Shown here piece by piece: positions 43,792 through 51,957 of a stretch of 64,000 nucleotides of DNA. Positions within the stretch are counted from its first letter, which is position 1. Every line of letters begins with the position of its first letter. Source of the DNA: Saccharopolyspora rosea (lineage in GTDB: Bacteria; Actinomycetota; Actinomycetes; Mycobacteriales; Pseudonocardiaceae). The DNA lies in contig NZ_CP102826.1 in assembly GCF_025643595.1 (NCBI RefSeq), positions 3,534,001 through 3,598,000 on the forward strand, given 5' to 3'. The translations under genes and the position numbers were made by a program. The notes below the pieces were generated by a model. That model worked only from the letters and a program-made list of their open reading frames with translations, was not told the DNA's origin and ran no database searches.

Positions 43792-44424
43792 GTGCCCACC
43801 GCATGGCTCGCGGGAGCACTTCTGGCGATATGCCTGCTCATCGCGGCATGGCCAAGCACACGTCCGCCTCAGTCACCTCGACGAGAGGACGATCCGGGAA
43901 AACCAAATCCCCAGTGCAGGCCCGGCAACCTCGCATGCGCCCCACCGCCGCGCCGCACCAGGCTGATAGTCGCCGTCGAGGACCTGTGCTGGGCAGCAAG
44001 CCCACGCGGATCGTCGATCCTTCACCTTCTCGACGACGACGGCACGTCCCTTTGCGGCCGAACGCTGCCCGGCCAGCGCGAGATCGCCTGCGGATTTCTC
44101 CCCGCGTGGAGGTGGCCCGGCTGCCTGCTCTGCCAGGACTGCCCGCACCACGTCGATCTCGACGAACACGCCATCGCCGAACCTCGGCATCCGCTGTCGG
44201 TCGACGAGCTACCCACACGCCACCGCACGGGACGCCACTCGATCGACACCCTCGCCACCCCGCCGCAACACCAAGGTGGTGTGCCCGGCCGCCATTACCG
44301 GCGGGCACACCACCGACTCCGGATCTCACCCAGACCGCCACGCCGCGTCACGCGGCCTGACGCACCAACAGGTTTCACAACATGGCCCGAGAGACGACGA
44401 TCTCCCTCAAGACCGTCCGCATAG
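43792..44424 (+). CDS. Hypothetical membrane-anchored protein with Cys/His pairs
   Basis: 210 residues, GTG start preceded by AAAGGACG. A hydrophobic N-terminal segment (AWLAGALLAICLLIAAW) may be a membrane anchor. The middle has SLCGRTLPGQ and CLLCQDCPHH, suggesting a metal site. The C-terminus is basic, and its last 43 bases overlap the RbpA gene, so the true end could be doubted. No family recognised. Confidence 0.45.
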   Translation: MPTAWLAGALLAICLLIAAWPSTRPPQSPRREDDPGKPNPQCRPGNLACAPPPRRTRLIVAVEDLCWAASPRGSSILHLLDDDGTSLCGRTLPGQREIACGFLPAWRWPGCLLCQDCPHHVDLDEHAIAEPRHPLSVDELPTRHRTGRHSIDTLATPPQHQGGVPGRHYRRAHHRLRISPRPPRRVTRPDAPTGFTTWPERRRSPSRPSA

Positions 44425-44747
44425 GACGCAACGATCCACAACAGGCAGACGACTACGCACCCGCACCTCGCCAGCGCACGACGTACTCATGCCCGACCGG
44501 GCATGAGTTCGAGGTGCCACTGGCCACGGACGCGGACGTACCGGACGTCTGGGAATGCCCACGACACAGCATCCCGGCCCGCTCGCCCCGGAGCAGGAGC
44601 TCGACGCCCGCGGCAACGAAACGGCCGCGCACGCACTGGGACATGCTGCTCGAACGCCGCACCCGACCCGAGCTGGAAGCACTGCTTCAAGAACGTCTCG
44701 ACATGCTCAGAGCCCAACGAACGACCAACGCAGCACATCAGTCCTGA
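44382..44747 (+). CDS. rbpA: RbpA-like RNA polymerase-binding protein (paralogue)
   Basis: 121 residues. The zinc-binding core YSCPTGHEFEVPLA...WECPRH is followed by the basic linker and sigma-interacting end RTHWDMLLERRTRPELEALL, which is the RbpA signature. RbpA stabilises RNA polymerase with principal sigma factors. The usual final C-x-x-C is here C-P-R-H, so the zinc site differs. As an extra copy on a mobile element it could retune host transcription. The symbol refers to the family. Confidence 0.88.
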   Translation: MARETTISLKTVRIGRNDPQQADDYAPAPRQRTTYSCPTGHEFEVPLATDADVPDVWECPRHSIPARSPRSRSSTPAATKRPRTHWDMLLERRTRPELEALLQERLDMLRAQRTTNAAHQS

Positions 44748-44822
44748 CGCTGGCTGGGCGTCGACATCGGTGCGAGACCAGGAGAACCCTTACCGCCGAC
44801 GACCGGCGTGCCCGCTCTGCGG

Positions 44823-44859
44823 CGGGTCTGTAACGGGAACGGTGTTTCCGTTACAGACC
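44823..44859. terminator. Strong bidirectional hairpin
   Basis: A 16-bp stem with one G-T pair (GGGTCTGTAACGGGAA) and loop CGGTG, placed between the convergent ends of the RbpA gene and the Nudix gene. Confidence 0.85.
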
Positions 44860-44936
44860 CCGGCTCATGGCGACAGGACGGATTCACCAACAGCGTCCTG
44901 ACCACCGAACGCGGGGCACTCGGTGCGTTTTCCGGG

Positions 44937-45407
44937 CTATCCATGCACGGTGTCGGCGGGCCGAGGCTGCGGGTGTTCGTTCCAGCCGATGACCGAGAGC
45001 GAGGTACCGCGGCGGTAGGCGGTGATGCCCGCGGCCGGGTACTCGATCAAGTTGGCGGGCAGTGCGTGCAGGTCGAACCAGCCGATGCCGCTGCACTTGT
45101 CCGGCTCGCGGTTGGTGGGCTCGCCGATCCAGCTGGTGGTGGCGAAGAACAGGCCGAGCCGGGGTTCGGGTCCGGAGCCGTTGACGTGCACGGTGTGGAC
45201 GTGGTCGAGGCCGGCCGGGTCGATCACGACGCCGACCTCTTCCTCCGCCTCGCGGGCGGCCGCGGTGAGCACGTCCTCGCCCGCGTCGAGCTTGCCGGAG
45301 GGCAGGTGCCACATCCCGTCGAACGCCCCGCCCCGACGGCGGGTGAGCAGAAGCTCCGCGTCACGGACGAGAAGGACATGGACGTCGACGAGGTGGCGAT
45401 CGGGCAC
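44937..45407 (-). CDS. Nudix hydrolase
   Basis: About 156 residues. The Nudix box GKLDAGEDVLTAAAREAEEE, followed by VGV, matches G-x5-E-x7-R-E-x-x-E-E-x-G. The GTG at 45407 has GAGGAAC upstream; an ATG 15 codons earlier (45452) is an alternative. It would hydrolyse a nucleoside diphosphate-linked compound, e.g. a modified dNTP. It is the last gene of a four-gene operon with a thymidylate kinase, radical SAM enzyme and DNA glycosylase. Confidence 0.9.
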   Translation of the reverse strand: MPDRHLVDVHVLLVRDAELLLTRRRGGAFDGMWHLPSGKLDAGEDVLTAAAREAEEEVGVVIDPAGLDHVHTVHVNGSGPEPRLGLFFATTSWIGEPTNREPDKCSGIGWFDLHALPANLIEYPAAGITAYRRGTSLSVIGWNEHPQPRPADTVHG

Positions 45408-45487
45408 GACGAGTTCCTCGCGGTCGGGGCTACGGCCGGACCGGGCACACATCCGCGGGGCTGGTGCGCGCCCGGATCGGCCGCAGC

Positions 45488-46144
45488 TTACGCGCCGGCC
45501 TCCCGTTCGCCGTGGTGCAGGGCGTTGCTGGTGATCCGCTCGGCGATTCGTTCAGCGATCAGCTGCACGACCGTGCGAGGCTCGCGCCGGGTGGTGTCGA
45601 TCGTGAGGACCGGCTGGCCCTGGCGTTGCAGGTTGGCCGCGGTCTCCCGATACATCCGCGCCTCGGTCCGGCTGGCGTCGACGCCAGACTGGAATCGGTC
45701 GTGCGCACCGCGTCCTGCGATGCGCGCAGCGGCTACCTCCGGGGCGGTCAGCAGTATCACGGCCAGATCCGGGCGGTCGGCGCCGCCGTTGAGGGCTTCG
45801 AGGAACCCCAGCGGCACCCCGTCGATCTGTTGGAGCACGTAGGACGACGGGACGTAGCGATCGCAGAGCACGATCTGCCCGCGCCGCAGCCGTGGGCGGA
45901 TTTCGGTTTCGATGTGGTGGTACCGGTCGGCGGCGATCAGGCAGGCCAGCGCCCGGCCCCGGTAGCGGTCGGTCTGTCGCCGGGCGAGTTCGCCGAGGTG
46001 GTCGCGTGTGGGCTCGGCGGTGGTGTGCACCCGGTAGCCGAGATCGCGCAAGTGCGCACCCAGCAGCCGGACTGTGGTGGTCTTGCCCGCGCCGGCCATT
46101 CCATCCAGAATGACGAAGAAGCCGGGCTGGCTGCCCTCGGTCAT
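45488..46144 (-). CDS. Thymidylate kinase-like protein
   Basis: 218 residues with P-loop ILDGMAGAGKTTTVRLL (about 11-27), the DRY motif CDRYVPSSYVLQ near 90-100 and AEPTRDHLGELAR. This is the dTMP kinase fold, phosphorylating a nucleoside monophosphate. The second half is somewhat divergent, so the substrate may be a modified nucleotide. The ATG overlaps the stop of the radical SAM gene (ATGA). Confidence 0.87.
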   Translation of the reverse strand: MTEGSQPGFFVILDGMAGAGKTTTVRLLGAHLRDLGYRVHTTAEPTRDHLGELARRQTDRYRGRALACLIAADRYHHIETEIRPRLRRGQIVLCDRYVPSSYVLQQIDGVPLGFLEALNGGADRPDLAVILLTAPEVAAARIAGRGAHDRFQSGVDASRTEARMYRETAANLQRQGQPVLTIDTTRREPRTVVQLIAERIAERITSNALHHGEREAGA

Positions 46145-47601
46145 GCGGCGACCTTCCGTTCGTACTGTTCGCGGCTCAGGGACACGAGGTTGCGGCGTAC
46201 GTAGTCGATTGGCGCTTCGGAGAGCTGGAGGTTGACCGAGAAGTTGAACTCGTCGCGCTCGCGCATCGCGGCTTCTGCTCCGCTGCTGGTGAGATCGACC
46301 GCGGTGTAGTTGAGCAACTGGTCGACGGTGTAGCGGCCGGTGGCCATCAGCCGCGTCCAGTCTGGAGTTCCGGGGTAGGGCCGGTACTCGAACGCCGAAG
46401 CCCGGAAGCTGCCGGGCTGATCGTCGGCGATGGCCCACAGGTCGTGGACCAGGCGCACGGTCTGGTCGATCTCGGCCTCGGTTTCGGTGGGGAACCCGAG
46501 GATGAAGTAGCCCTTGACGTTGATGCCGCGCTCGGTCAGCCGCCGGACCACCGAGTGCGTCATCTCCGGGTCGATGCGCTTGTCGATGAGCTGCAGCACC
46601 CGTTCGCTGCCTGACTCGACGCCGAGCGCGACCTCGCGCAGGCCGTTCGCGGCCAGGGTGTCGAGCATGTCGTCGCTGGCCCGGTTGAGGACGTTGATCC
46701 GGCCGGTGGCGTCCCACGCGGCCCAGTCACCGACCCGTTCGGCGGTGAACGCGGTCATCATCGTGTTGATGACCCGCTTGGCGCCCAGGAACAGGTCGTC
46801 GACGAACCGGAACGCGCTCACACCACAGCGACGCAGCTCGTCCATCTCGGCGAGGATGTTGTCGGGCTCGCGGATGCGGACGGTGATGTCCGGGTTGGCC
46901 GAGACCGCCGCGCCGCAGAACGAACAGTCGTAGGGGCAGCCGCGGGCGCCGACCATGTTGGCTTCCCACCGTCCGGCGTCGAAGTGGGGATCTTGGGTGA
47001 GGAACCGGCGGTCGACGAACGGCAGCTGGTTGATCGGAGGCGCCAGGTAGCCGCCGGAGCTGGGACGCCCGCCGGTCACCGGGGTCTTGAGCACGGGATC
47101 GAGCCACATCACGCCGGGCAGCTCGGCGCGGTTGCGGTGGTCTTCCAACAGCTCGACGACGCGGGTCTCGGCCTCGCCGATCACCAGGGCCTCACAGCAG
47201 GCCATGCGCGGATCGGTCAGGATCTCGGCGGGCATGGCCTTCGCCTGGTGCCCACCGAGCAAGAGCTTGATCTCGGGATGGAGTGCGGCGGCCAGGCGGG
47301 CGCTGATCTCGTAGGTCGGTGCGAGCAGATTGAACCCGACCCAGCGGGGCGCGAGGTCGTTGATGATCCGGGCGGTGTGGTCGAGTCCGAGGCCGTGTGC
47401 TTCGGCGTCGAGGACGCCGACGTTCATGCCGCGGTGGGCGGCGTAGGTGGCGATGTAGCCCATGCCCAGCACGGGCAGCGTGAAGTCGTTGACGCGCGGG
47501 CGGATCGAGTAGTCGCGCAGCGGGGCGTTGACGAACAACGCGTCGAGACGGCGCTGGAGATCGGCGCCGAGGACGAGGTCAGAGGGCGACTCCAGTGGCA
47601 T
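46141..47601 (-). CDS. B12-binding-type radical SAM enzyme
   Basis: 486 residues. The N-terminal part, about 40-160, looks like a cobalamin-binding Rossmann domain (VNDFTLPVLGMGYIATYA, LLLGGHQAKAMP, EALVIGEAE). The radical SAM cluster motif GCPYDCSFCG has Cys222, Cys226 and Cys229, and FRFVDDLFLG and GVESGSERVL follow. Such enzymes often methylate or rearrange unactivated carbons. The ATG at 47601 lies within the glycosylase 3' end. The nucleotide-related neighbours suggest a nucleobase or nucleotide substrate. Confidence 0.88.
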   Translation of the reverse strand: MPLESPSDLVLGADLQRRLDALFVNAPLRDYSIRPRVNDFTLPVLGMGYIATYAAHRGMNVGVLDAEAHGLGLDHTARIINDLAPRWVGFNLLAPTYEISARLAAALHPEIKLLLGGHQAKAMPAEILTDPRMACCEALVIGEAETRVVELLEDHRNRAELPGVMWLDPVLKTPVTGGRPSSGGYLAPPINQLPFVDRRFLTQDPHFDAGRWEANMVGARGCPYDCSFCGAAVSANPDITVRIREPDNILAEMDELRRCGVSAFRFVDDLFLGAKRVINTMMTAFTAERVGDWAAWDATGRINVLNRASDDMLDTLAANGLREVALGVESGSERVLQLIDKRIDPEMTHSVVRRLTERGINVKGYFILGFPTETEAEIDQTVRLVHDLWAIADDQPGSFRASAFEYRPYPGTPDWTRLMATGRYTVDQLLNYTAVDLTSSGAEAAMRERDEFNFSVNLQLSEAPIDYVRRNLVSLSREQYERKVAA

Positions 47602-48391
47602 GTCGAACTCCCCAGGCAAGCGTGAGCAGTGTCCTCGCGGACAACTGGTCTCCCGCCAACTCTTGCCACACCTGCGCGAACCGCGGTTCGTCGTCGGGCC
47701 ACGATCCCGCGGGCGCAAGGCGTTTCGCCCAGGTGCGAACGGCAAGGTCAGCGAACGGATACAGGGCGTAGTCGTTGGTCACGTCGGCGACGGTGGCACC
47801 GGCCGTCCACGGGCCAATGCGCGGCACGGACTGGATTTCGGCGACCAGGTCGGCGGCCGGGAGCTCGGACCATTTCGCGCCCAACTCCAGGTAGGCCTCG
47901 GCCGCGGTGCGCAACGGGCGCTTCTTGAATGCCATGCCCAGCCGTACGAACTCCTCATCCGGCAGCGAGAGGACGACGTCGGGAGTCGGGAATAGCAGGG
48001 CCTCACCAGCAGCGGTGTGGACGTGTTCACCGTGCACACGGCTGAACTCGCGGTAGAGCTTGCGCGCCTGCCCGGCTCGGATCACCTGCCGCACGATCGA
48101 CGTCGCGATCGCATCCCACAAGTCGGGATTGCGCAGCCGCGAGACCGGTCCGGCCGCCCGAAGCCCGGCCGCGATGGCATCGCCGCCGTCCAGCTCGGCT
48201 GGATCCACAACATCGACGACCGGCGCCGCAGCCCCAGCCCCCTCCACCAGGTCGATCTCGACGACATGCCCGCCGCCGCTGTCGCGACATACCACGGCGA
48301 ACACGCCGGACTCGGTGCGCACCGCACGGGCGTGCCCGACACCGGTGGCAATCCAGCCGGGGTGGTCGAGCATCACGGTTGTCTGCTGCAT
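47579..48391 (-). CDS. HhH-GPD DNA glycosylase-like protein (AlkA/OGG-type)
   Basis: 270 residues. The helix-hairpin-helix SVPRIGPWTAGATVA (188-202) is followed by the catalytic aspartate region YPFADLAVRTW (Asp215). A beta-rich N-terminal domain as in AlkA precedes it. The family removes damaged or modified bases from DNA. It is the first gene of the operon and overlaps the radical SAM gene by 23 bases. It could excise a modified base made by the partner enzymes; this is an inference. Confidence 0.85.
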   Translation of the reverse strand: MQQTTVMLDHPGWIATGVGHARAVRTESGVFAVVCRDSGGGHVVEIDLVEGAGAAAPVVDVVDPAELDGGDAIAAGLRAAGPVSRLRNPDLWDAIATSIVRQVIRAGQARKLYREFSRVHGEHVHTAAGEALLFPTPDVVLSLPDEEFVRLGMAFKKRPLRTAAEAYLELGAKWSELPAADLVAEIQSVPRIGPWTAGATVADVTNDYALYPFADLAVRTWAKRLAPAGSWPDDEPRFAQVWQELAGDQLSARTLLTLAWGVRHATGVAL

Positions 48392-48689
48392 GGCATCGTC
48401 CTCTCGTTCACGGGGTTGCTCATTCTCGCGGCGGCGGAGGCCGGGCCAATCCAGCCCCCGCGGCCCCCTCTGCGACGCCCGTCAGCAGTGGCGCGCCCTC
48501 GACCTGCTCCCATGGCTGCACAGCTTCCCTCCGTGGTCGATGCTGACGCTGTCGTCGTCCTCGCGGTCCGCCGTTGGATGCCGAGCGGCCGGCGAGGCTC
48601 ATCCGCGCGGCCGGTTGCGGCGTGGGGCACGCGCCGCCCAGCCGGACGGCCCGGCAGCGAAGGTCGAGAGTGCGCGACCCGGGCCGGAC
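48392..48689. other. Non-coding gap
   Basis: About 300 bases between the glycosylase start and a broken gene on the same strand. It presumably holds the operon promoter. No clear motif seen. Confidence 0.4.
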
Positions 48690-49029
48690 TCAGAGGTCTT
48701 CCAGGGCGGCGAGCACGCGCCGCAGCGTGCCGGGATGACGCGCCATCGCGTCCCGGTCGTGCACCGGCAATCCGGTCTGCACCAGCGGAAGTCGCCGAGT
48801 CTCGATCACGGCCAGGTCGTCGCCGAGTCTCGATCAGGGCCAGGTCGTCGGCGAGATCACCACGCAGGTGAAGCCGCCCACGCAACCGACGACTGGTGCC
48901 CCCGCCGATGCGGTCGACCAGGTGCCCACCGTCGCCGTGCCTCGGCCGACGTCCCTTGGCTTGCAACAGCTGCGCACAGCCGACGGCGACCGTGAGAAGC
49001 ACGAGCACGCCCACGAACATGGCGCTCAT
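48690..49029 (-). pseudogene. Small membrane-anchored protein gene broken by a 28-base tandem duplication
   Basis: The ATG at 49029 opens MSAMFVGVLVLLTVAVGCAQ, a membrane anchor. The frame is lost at a tandem 28-base repeat. Removing one copy restores a 103-residue protein through DDLAVIETRRLPLVQTGLPV to LRRVLAALEDL and a stop at 48690 (340 minus 28 bases is exactly 104 codons). Downstream-spaced genes 49042-49448 are intact and in the same direction. A recent slippage or duplication event is the simplest reading; an assembly error is possible. Confidence 0.8.
48791..48846. repeat. 28-base tandem duplication
   Basis: Copy 1 is 48791-48818 and copy 2 is 48819-48846, differing at one position (C at 48809, G at 48837). 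The unit starts GTCGCCGAGTCTCGATCA. It disrupts the reading frame of the gene around it. Confidence 0.92.
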
Positions 49030-49041
49030 CGGGGGACCCTT

Positions 49042-49218
49042 TCACCCTCGACGACCAGCGGCGCGCCATCGACTCTGCGGCGAGTTGTCCAGGTACCCGG
49101 CCAACCGCTCGCGGTCCTCAGCGCCGTAATGTCCCCGCTCGACGTCGTCGACCGCGCTCTGCAAGGCCACGATCACACCGCGCATCTTCCGGCCGAGGTT
49201 GTGAAGATCGGCAGTCAT
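49042..49218 (-). CDS. Small helical protein of the element
   Basis: 58 residues (MTADLHNLGRKMRGVIVALQ...). The ATG overlaps the previous gene stop (ATGA), and the gene ends 12 bases before the start of the broken gene. It is probably a small helical protein of the same transcript. No family recognised. Confidence 0.5.
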   Translation of the reverse strand: MTADLHNLGRKMRGVIVALQSAVDDVERGHYGAEDRERLAGYLDNSPQSRWRAAGRRG

Positions 49219-49448
49219 CGCGCACCGGCACGCAGATGCGCCGTCGGGACAGCGGCGAGCGCGTGCGCCGTCTTGTTGCAAGCGGCGCAGGTCTCCCACA
49301 ACCACGCCATGTCACTGTTGTCCGCCGCGACGTAGGAACCGCACAGCGTGGTCACGAACGTGCCTGTCGGGTAGTTACCGCCGGTCGGCTTCGAGTCACG
49401 ACTCGCATGCCTCGCGCCACCCGCCGGAGCCCAGTGAAACGGGTGCAT
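49215..49448 (-). CDS. Small zinc-finger-like protein
   Basis: 77 residues. GTFVTTLCGSYVAA and WETCAACNKTAHAL give a C-x(n)-C-x-x-C pattern with His, common among actinomycete mobile-element genes. The ATG at 49448 has GGAGGTGGTGGTGC upstream. First gene of a three-gene minus-strand set with the broken gene. Confidence 0.6.
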   Translation of the reverse strand: MHPFHWAPAGGARHASRDSKPTGGNYPTGTFVTTLCGSYVAADNSDMAWLWETCAACNKTAHALAAVPTAHLRAGAR

Positions 49449-49612
49449 CGCACCACCACCTCCGAGGTCGGATCTTGGGAGGCAGTGTGCAGTCATCGAT
49501 CATGCAACTCAAGCAATCCAAGCAATTACGAGGCGGACTGCACTCGATAGGACCAACGCACAGCGAGAGTTGGCTAGGCCGTTAGAGGGAGATGTCCGTG
49601 TTCATGCTTGAA

Positions 49613-49644
49613 CGATGCGCATCTTGCGTCGACGATGCGTCTTG
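49613..49644. promoter_or_regulatory. Direct repeats upstream of the second XRE module
   Basis: CGATGCG-(CA)-TCTTG at 49613-49626 and CGATGCG-TCTTG at 49633-49644 start 20 bases apart, about two helical turns, just upstream of the GTG at 49665. Candidate binding sites for the XRE regulator. Confidence 0.4.
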
Positions 49645-49664
49645 TTCCGACGACAGGAGGCATC

Positions 49665-49871
49665 GTGAAGCTGACATTCGAAGGCACCACATCGCACTCC
49701 GGCACCTGCCCCACCCTCTACAGCACCGATCGCGGCACCTTCGTCGTACAGGGGTACAAGGTGACCGACCCCGAAGCTCTCGCGGCCCTGCGCGAACGAG
49801 GACTCCCCGAGCACGAAACGGCCGTCGAGATCCCGGCCGCCCTGCTCGACTACGCCCCCAAGACGCCATGA
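49665..49871 (+). CDS. Small hypothetical protein, first gene of the second XRE module
   Basis: 68 residues from a GTG with CAGGAGG four bases upstream (MKLTFEGTTSHSGTCPTLYS...). It looks like a small beta-strand protein ending ETAVEIPAALL. Small proteins of this type often precede DUF6879 genes in actinomycetes. An ATG 19 codons upstream is less likely. The stop overlaps the DUF6879 start. Confidence 0.6.
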   Translation: MKLTFEGTTSHSGTCPTLYSTDRGTFVVQGYKVTDPEALAALRERGLPEHETAVEIPAALLDYAPKTP

Positions 49872-50407
49872 CGGCATGGATCGAGCCGGGCGCCGAGTTC
49901 GCGGAACTTCTCCGCTCGTTCCGCACCGAGGCATGGCGCTGGGAAACCCAAGGCACGTACCGGCAACCCGCCGAAGAAGAACCATGGCGCCGCTGGCGCG
50001 CAGGCGAACCGGACTCGCTCGACTGGTTACGCCCCTGGCTCGACGATGTCCGCGCCGCGACTCAAAGCGGCAGACGGTTCGCACGAGTCCGGGTCTTCCA
50101 GCAGCCGCCCACCGAGTACCAGCGCTGGCAACTCGACGTCACACCGGCCAACATCAGCGCGGGCGAAGACATGCGGGTGCTCACTGCCAGCCAAGCGGTA
50201 GACCTCGCCCTGCCCGCGCACGACTTCTGGTTGCTCGACGACACCCGGGTTGCCCGGATGCACTTCCACGACCAGCAGTTCGTCGGCGCCGAGTTGATCG
50301 ACGATCCGGACGAGGTGGACCTGTACCGGGAGTGGAAACGGACCGCATGGGATCATGCAGTCCCGTTCGCCGACTACATGCACGACGCGACACAGAGGAG
50401 CCGGTGA
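49868..50407 (+). CDS. DUF6879-type protein
   Basis: 179 residues (EFAELLRSFRTEAWRWETQG, FARVRVFQQPPTEYQRWQL, DFWLLDDTRVARMHF). This matches what I recall of DUF6879, a partner of XRE regulators in actinomycetes. The ATG overlaps the upstream stop, and the stop overlaps the XRE GTG, so the module is translationally coupled. Biochemical role unknown. Confidence 0.75.
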   Translation: MTAWIEPGAEFAELLRSFRTEAWRWETQGTYRQPAEEEPWRRWRAGEPDSLDWLRPWLDDVRAATQSGRRFARVRVFQQPPTEYQRWQLDVTPANISAGEDMRVLTASQAVDLALPAHDFWLLDDTRVARMHFHDQQFVGAELIDDPDEVDLYREWKRTAWDHAVPFADYMHDATQRSR

Positions 50408-51255
50408 CCGACCACGACACACGCCGCCTCGCGTTCGGAGACGCCCTGCGTCAACTGCGCGAGGCGGCTGGCATGTCCGGAAAGGAACTGGCCCACCAGG
50501 CGGGCTGGAACCCCTCGAAGGTGTCGCGCATCGAGACGGCGAAGCAATCCGTGTCGGACGCCGACGTGGTCACCTACTGCGAACTCACCGGGGCCTCAGC
50601 CGACGCGCAAACCGAGCTTCGACAGGAACTCCGGGAGATCCGGCTGGAGGCGTCGAGCTGGAAACGCCAACTGCGGGAAGGCCACCGCGCTCGGCAGGAG
50701 TACGGACAGCAGCTCGAACACGGCGCCACCCACATCCGCCTGTTCGAGATCGCACTGGTCCCCGGCCTGGTCCAAACAGCCGAGTACGCACGGCACGTCT
50801 TCACCACCGCCGCCCAGTTGCACCAGACCCGCCACGACACCGACGAGGCCGTGCAGGCGCGCATGGCACGACAGCACGTTGTCTACGACTCGACCAAGAC
50901 GATCGAGATCCTGTGCTCGGAAGCCGCTCTACGGCACCCGATCGCGCCCGCACCCGTCATGGCCGCGCAACTCGACCGCCTGCTCGCGTTGTCGGAGATG
51001 TCCACCACCCGCCTTGCGATCCTGCCGCTGGACGTTCGGGTGCCCGTCGTACCCTTGCACGGTTTCGCCATCCTCGACGACCTGGCACTCGTCGAGACCA
51101 TCAACATCGAAATGACCATCACCGACGCCGACGAACTCGCGAAATTCCACCGCCTCTTCGATGGCCTGTGGGAGACCGCCGCGGAAGGCTCCCAGGCACG
51201 AGCCATCCTGCGACGCCTCGTGTCGACGTATGCCCACCAGGACCCCGAATCCTGA
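50404..51255 (+). CDS. XRE-family regulator with DUF5753-type domain (second)
   Basis: 283 residues, GTG start. An N-terminal helix-turn-helix (about 20-60: MSGKELAHQAGWNPSKVSRIE) is followed by FEIALVPGLVQTAEYARHV, ILPLDVRVPVVPLHGF and DDLALVETINIEM of the DUF5753 type. Probably regulates its own module. The downstream DUF397 gene starts 15 bases later. Confidence 0.9.
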   Translation: MTDHDTRRLAFGDALRQLREAAGMSGKELAHQAGWNPSKVSRIETAKQSVSDADVVTYCELTGASADAQTELRQELREIRLEASSWKRQLREGHRARQEYGQQLEHGATHIRLFEIALVPGLVQTAEYARHVFTTAAQLHQTRHDTDEAVQARMARQHVVYDSTKTIEILCSEAALRHPIAPAPVMAAQLDRLLALSEMSTTRLAILPLDVRVPVVPLHGFAILDDLALVETINIEMTITDADELAKFHRLFDGLWETAAEGSQARAILRRLVSTYAHQDPES

Positions 51256-51269
51256 CAGCAGGAGCACCG

Positions 51270-51464
51270 ATGACGAGACCACCTGCAACGTCGTGGAGGA
51301 CGTCGAGCTACACCAAGACCTCGTACTGCGTCGAGGTCGGCCGGACTGGTGACGGCGTCGCCGTCCGGGATACGAAAAACCGCGCCGGCGGGTATTTCAC
51401 CACCAGCCGCAAGCAGTGGTCGGCGTTCGTGTCCGCGCTCAAGGACGGCCGTTTCGACACCTGA
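51270..51464 (+). CDS. DUF397 domain protein (second)
   Basis: 64 residues: SWRTSSYTKTSYCVEVGR, GVAVRDTKNR, WSAFVSALKDGRF. Classic DUF397, ATG preceded by CAGGAGCACC. Partner of the upstream XRE regulator. Confidence 0.9.
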   Translation: MTRPPATSWRTSSYTKTSYCVEVGRTGDGVAVRDTKNRAGGYFTTSRKQWSAFVSALKDGRFDT

Positions 51465-51633
51465 CCTGGAGACTGCCGACATCGCGGCGCCTGCGACCTC
51501 TTCCCGCCGCTGCGTCTGAAGCCGCCCCTGGATGCTCCACGTTGAATCCCCGGATTTGTGCTGGTTCGGTCGAAGCGATGCGTTAGCCTCGCTCTGCTCG
51601 GCGATCTCTATTGGGGGATGCGAAGGAGGCGGA

Positions 51634-51957
51634 ATGGCCCTGGACGGGGCGGGCTTCCATGTCGAGATCGAGGTGCTTGAGGAGGCGGCTGGGAAGATCC
51701 GGGCTGCGGTTCGGGATCAGGACGGCCGCGAGCTGAGCTCGGTTCCCGGTGAAGCACGCGAGTACGGCAACGAGGAGCTGCAGGCAGCGTTGAGTGCCTT
51801 CTGCACTCGGTGGAGCGAGACACTCGACGAGCTCGTCGAGAATGGGCGGGAGATCGCTGATGCGCTCGCAGCCTCCGCGTCGTCCTACCGACGGGCCGAC
51901 GCGGCCGCCGCCTCGGCACTGGACCAGGACCCGGCCGTGGAAGCGGCCGATGGCTGA
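51634..51957 (+). CDS. WXG100-like small protein preceding the toxin
   Basis: 107 residues, all-helical in appearance, with a central YGNEELQAALSAFCTRWSETL and a helical second half. The size, the position and the central W fit a WXG100-like (ESX) secretion partner. The canonical W-x-G turn is not obvious, so the call is tentative. The ATG has AAGGAGGCGGA upstream. It overlaps the toxin gene by eight bases. Confidence 0.6.
   Translation: MALDGAGFHVEIEVLEEAAGKIRAAVRDQDGRELSSVPGEAREYGNEELQAALSAFCTRWSETLDELVENGREIADALAASASSYRRADAAAASALDQDPAVEAADG

Noticed and set aside
44823-44859. Long hairpin as a possible small RNA or att site
   Set aside because: It lies exactly between convergent gene ends with a 5-base loop, as a bidirectional terminator would.
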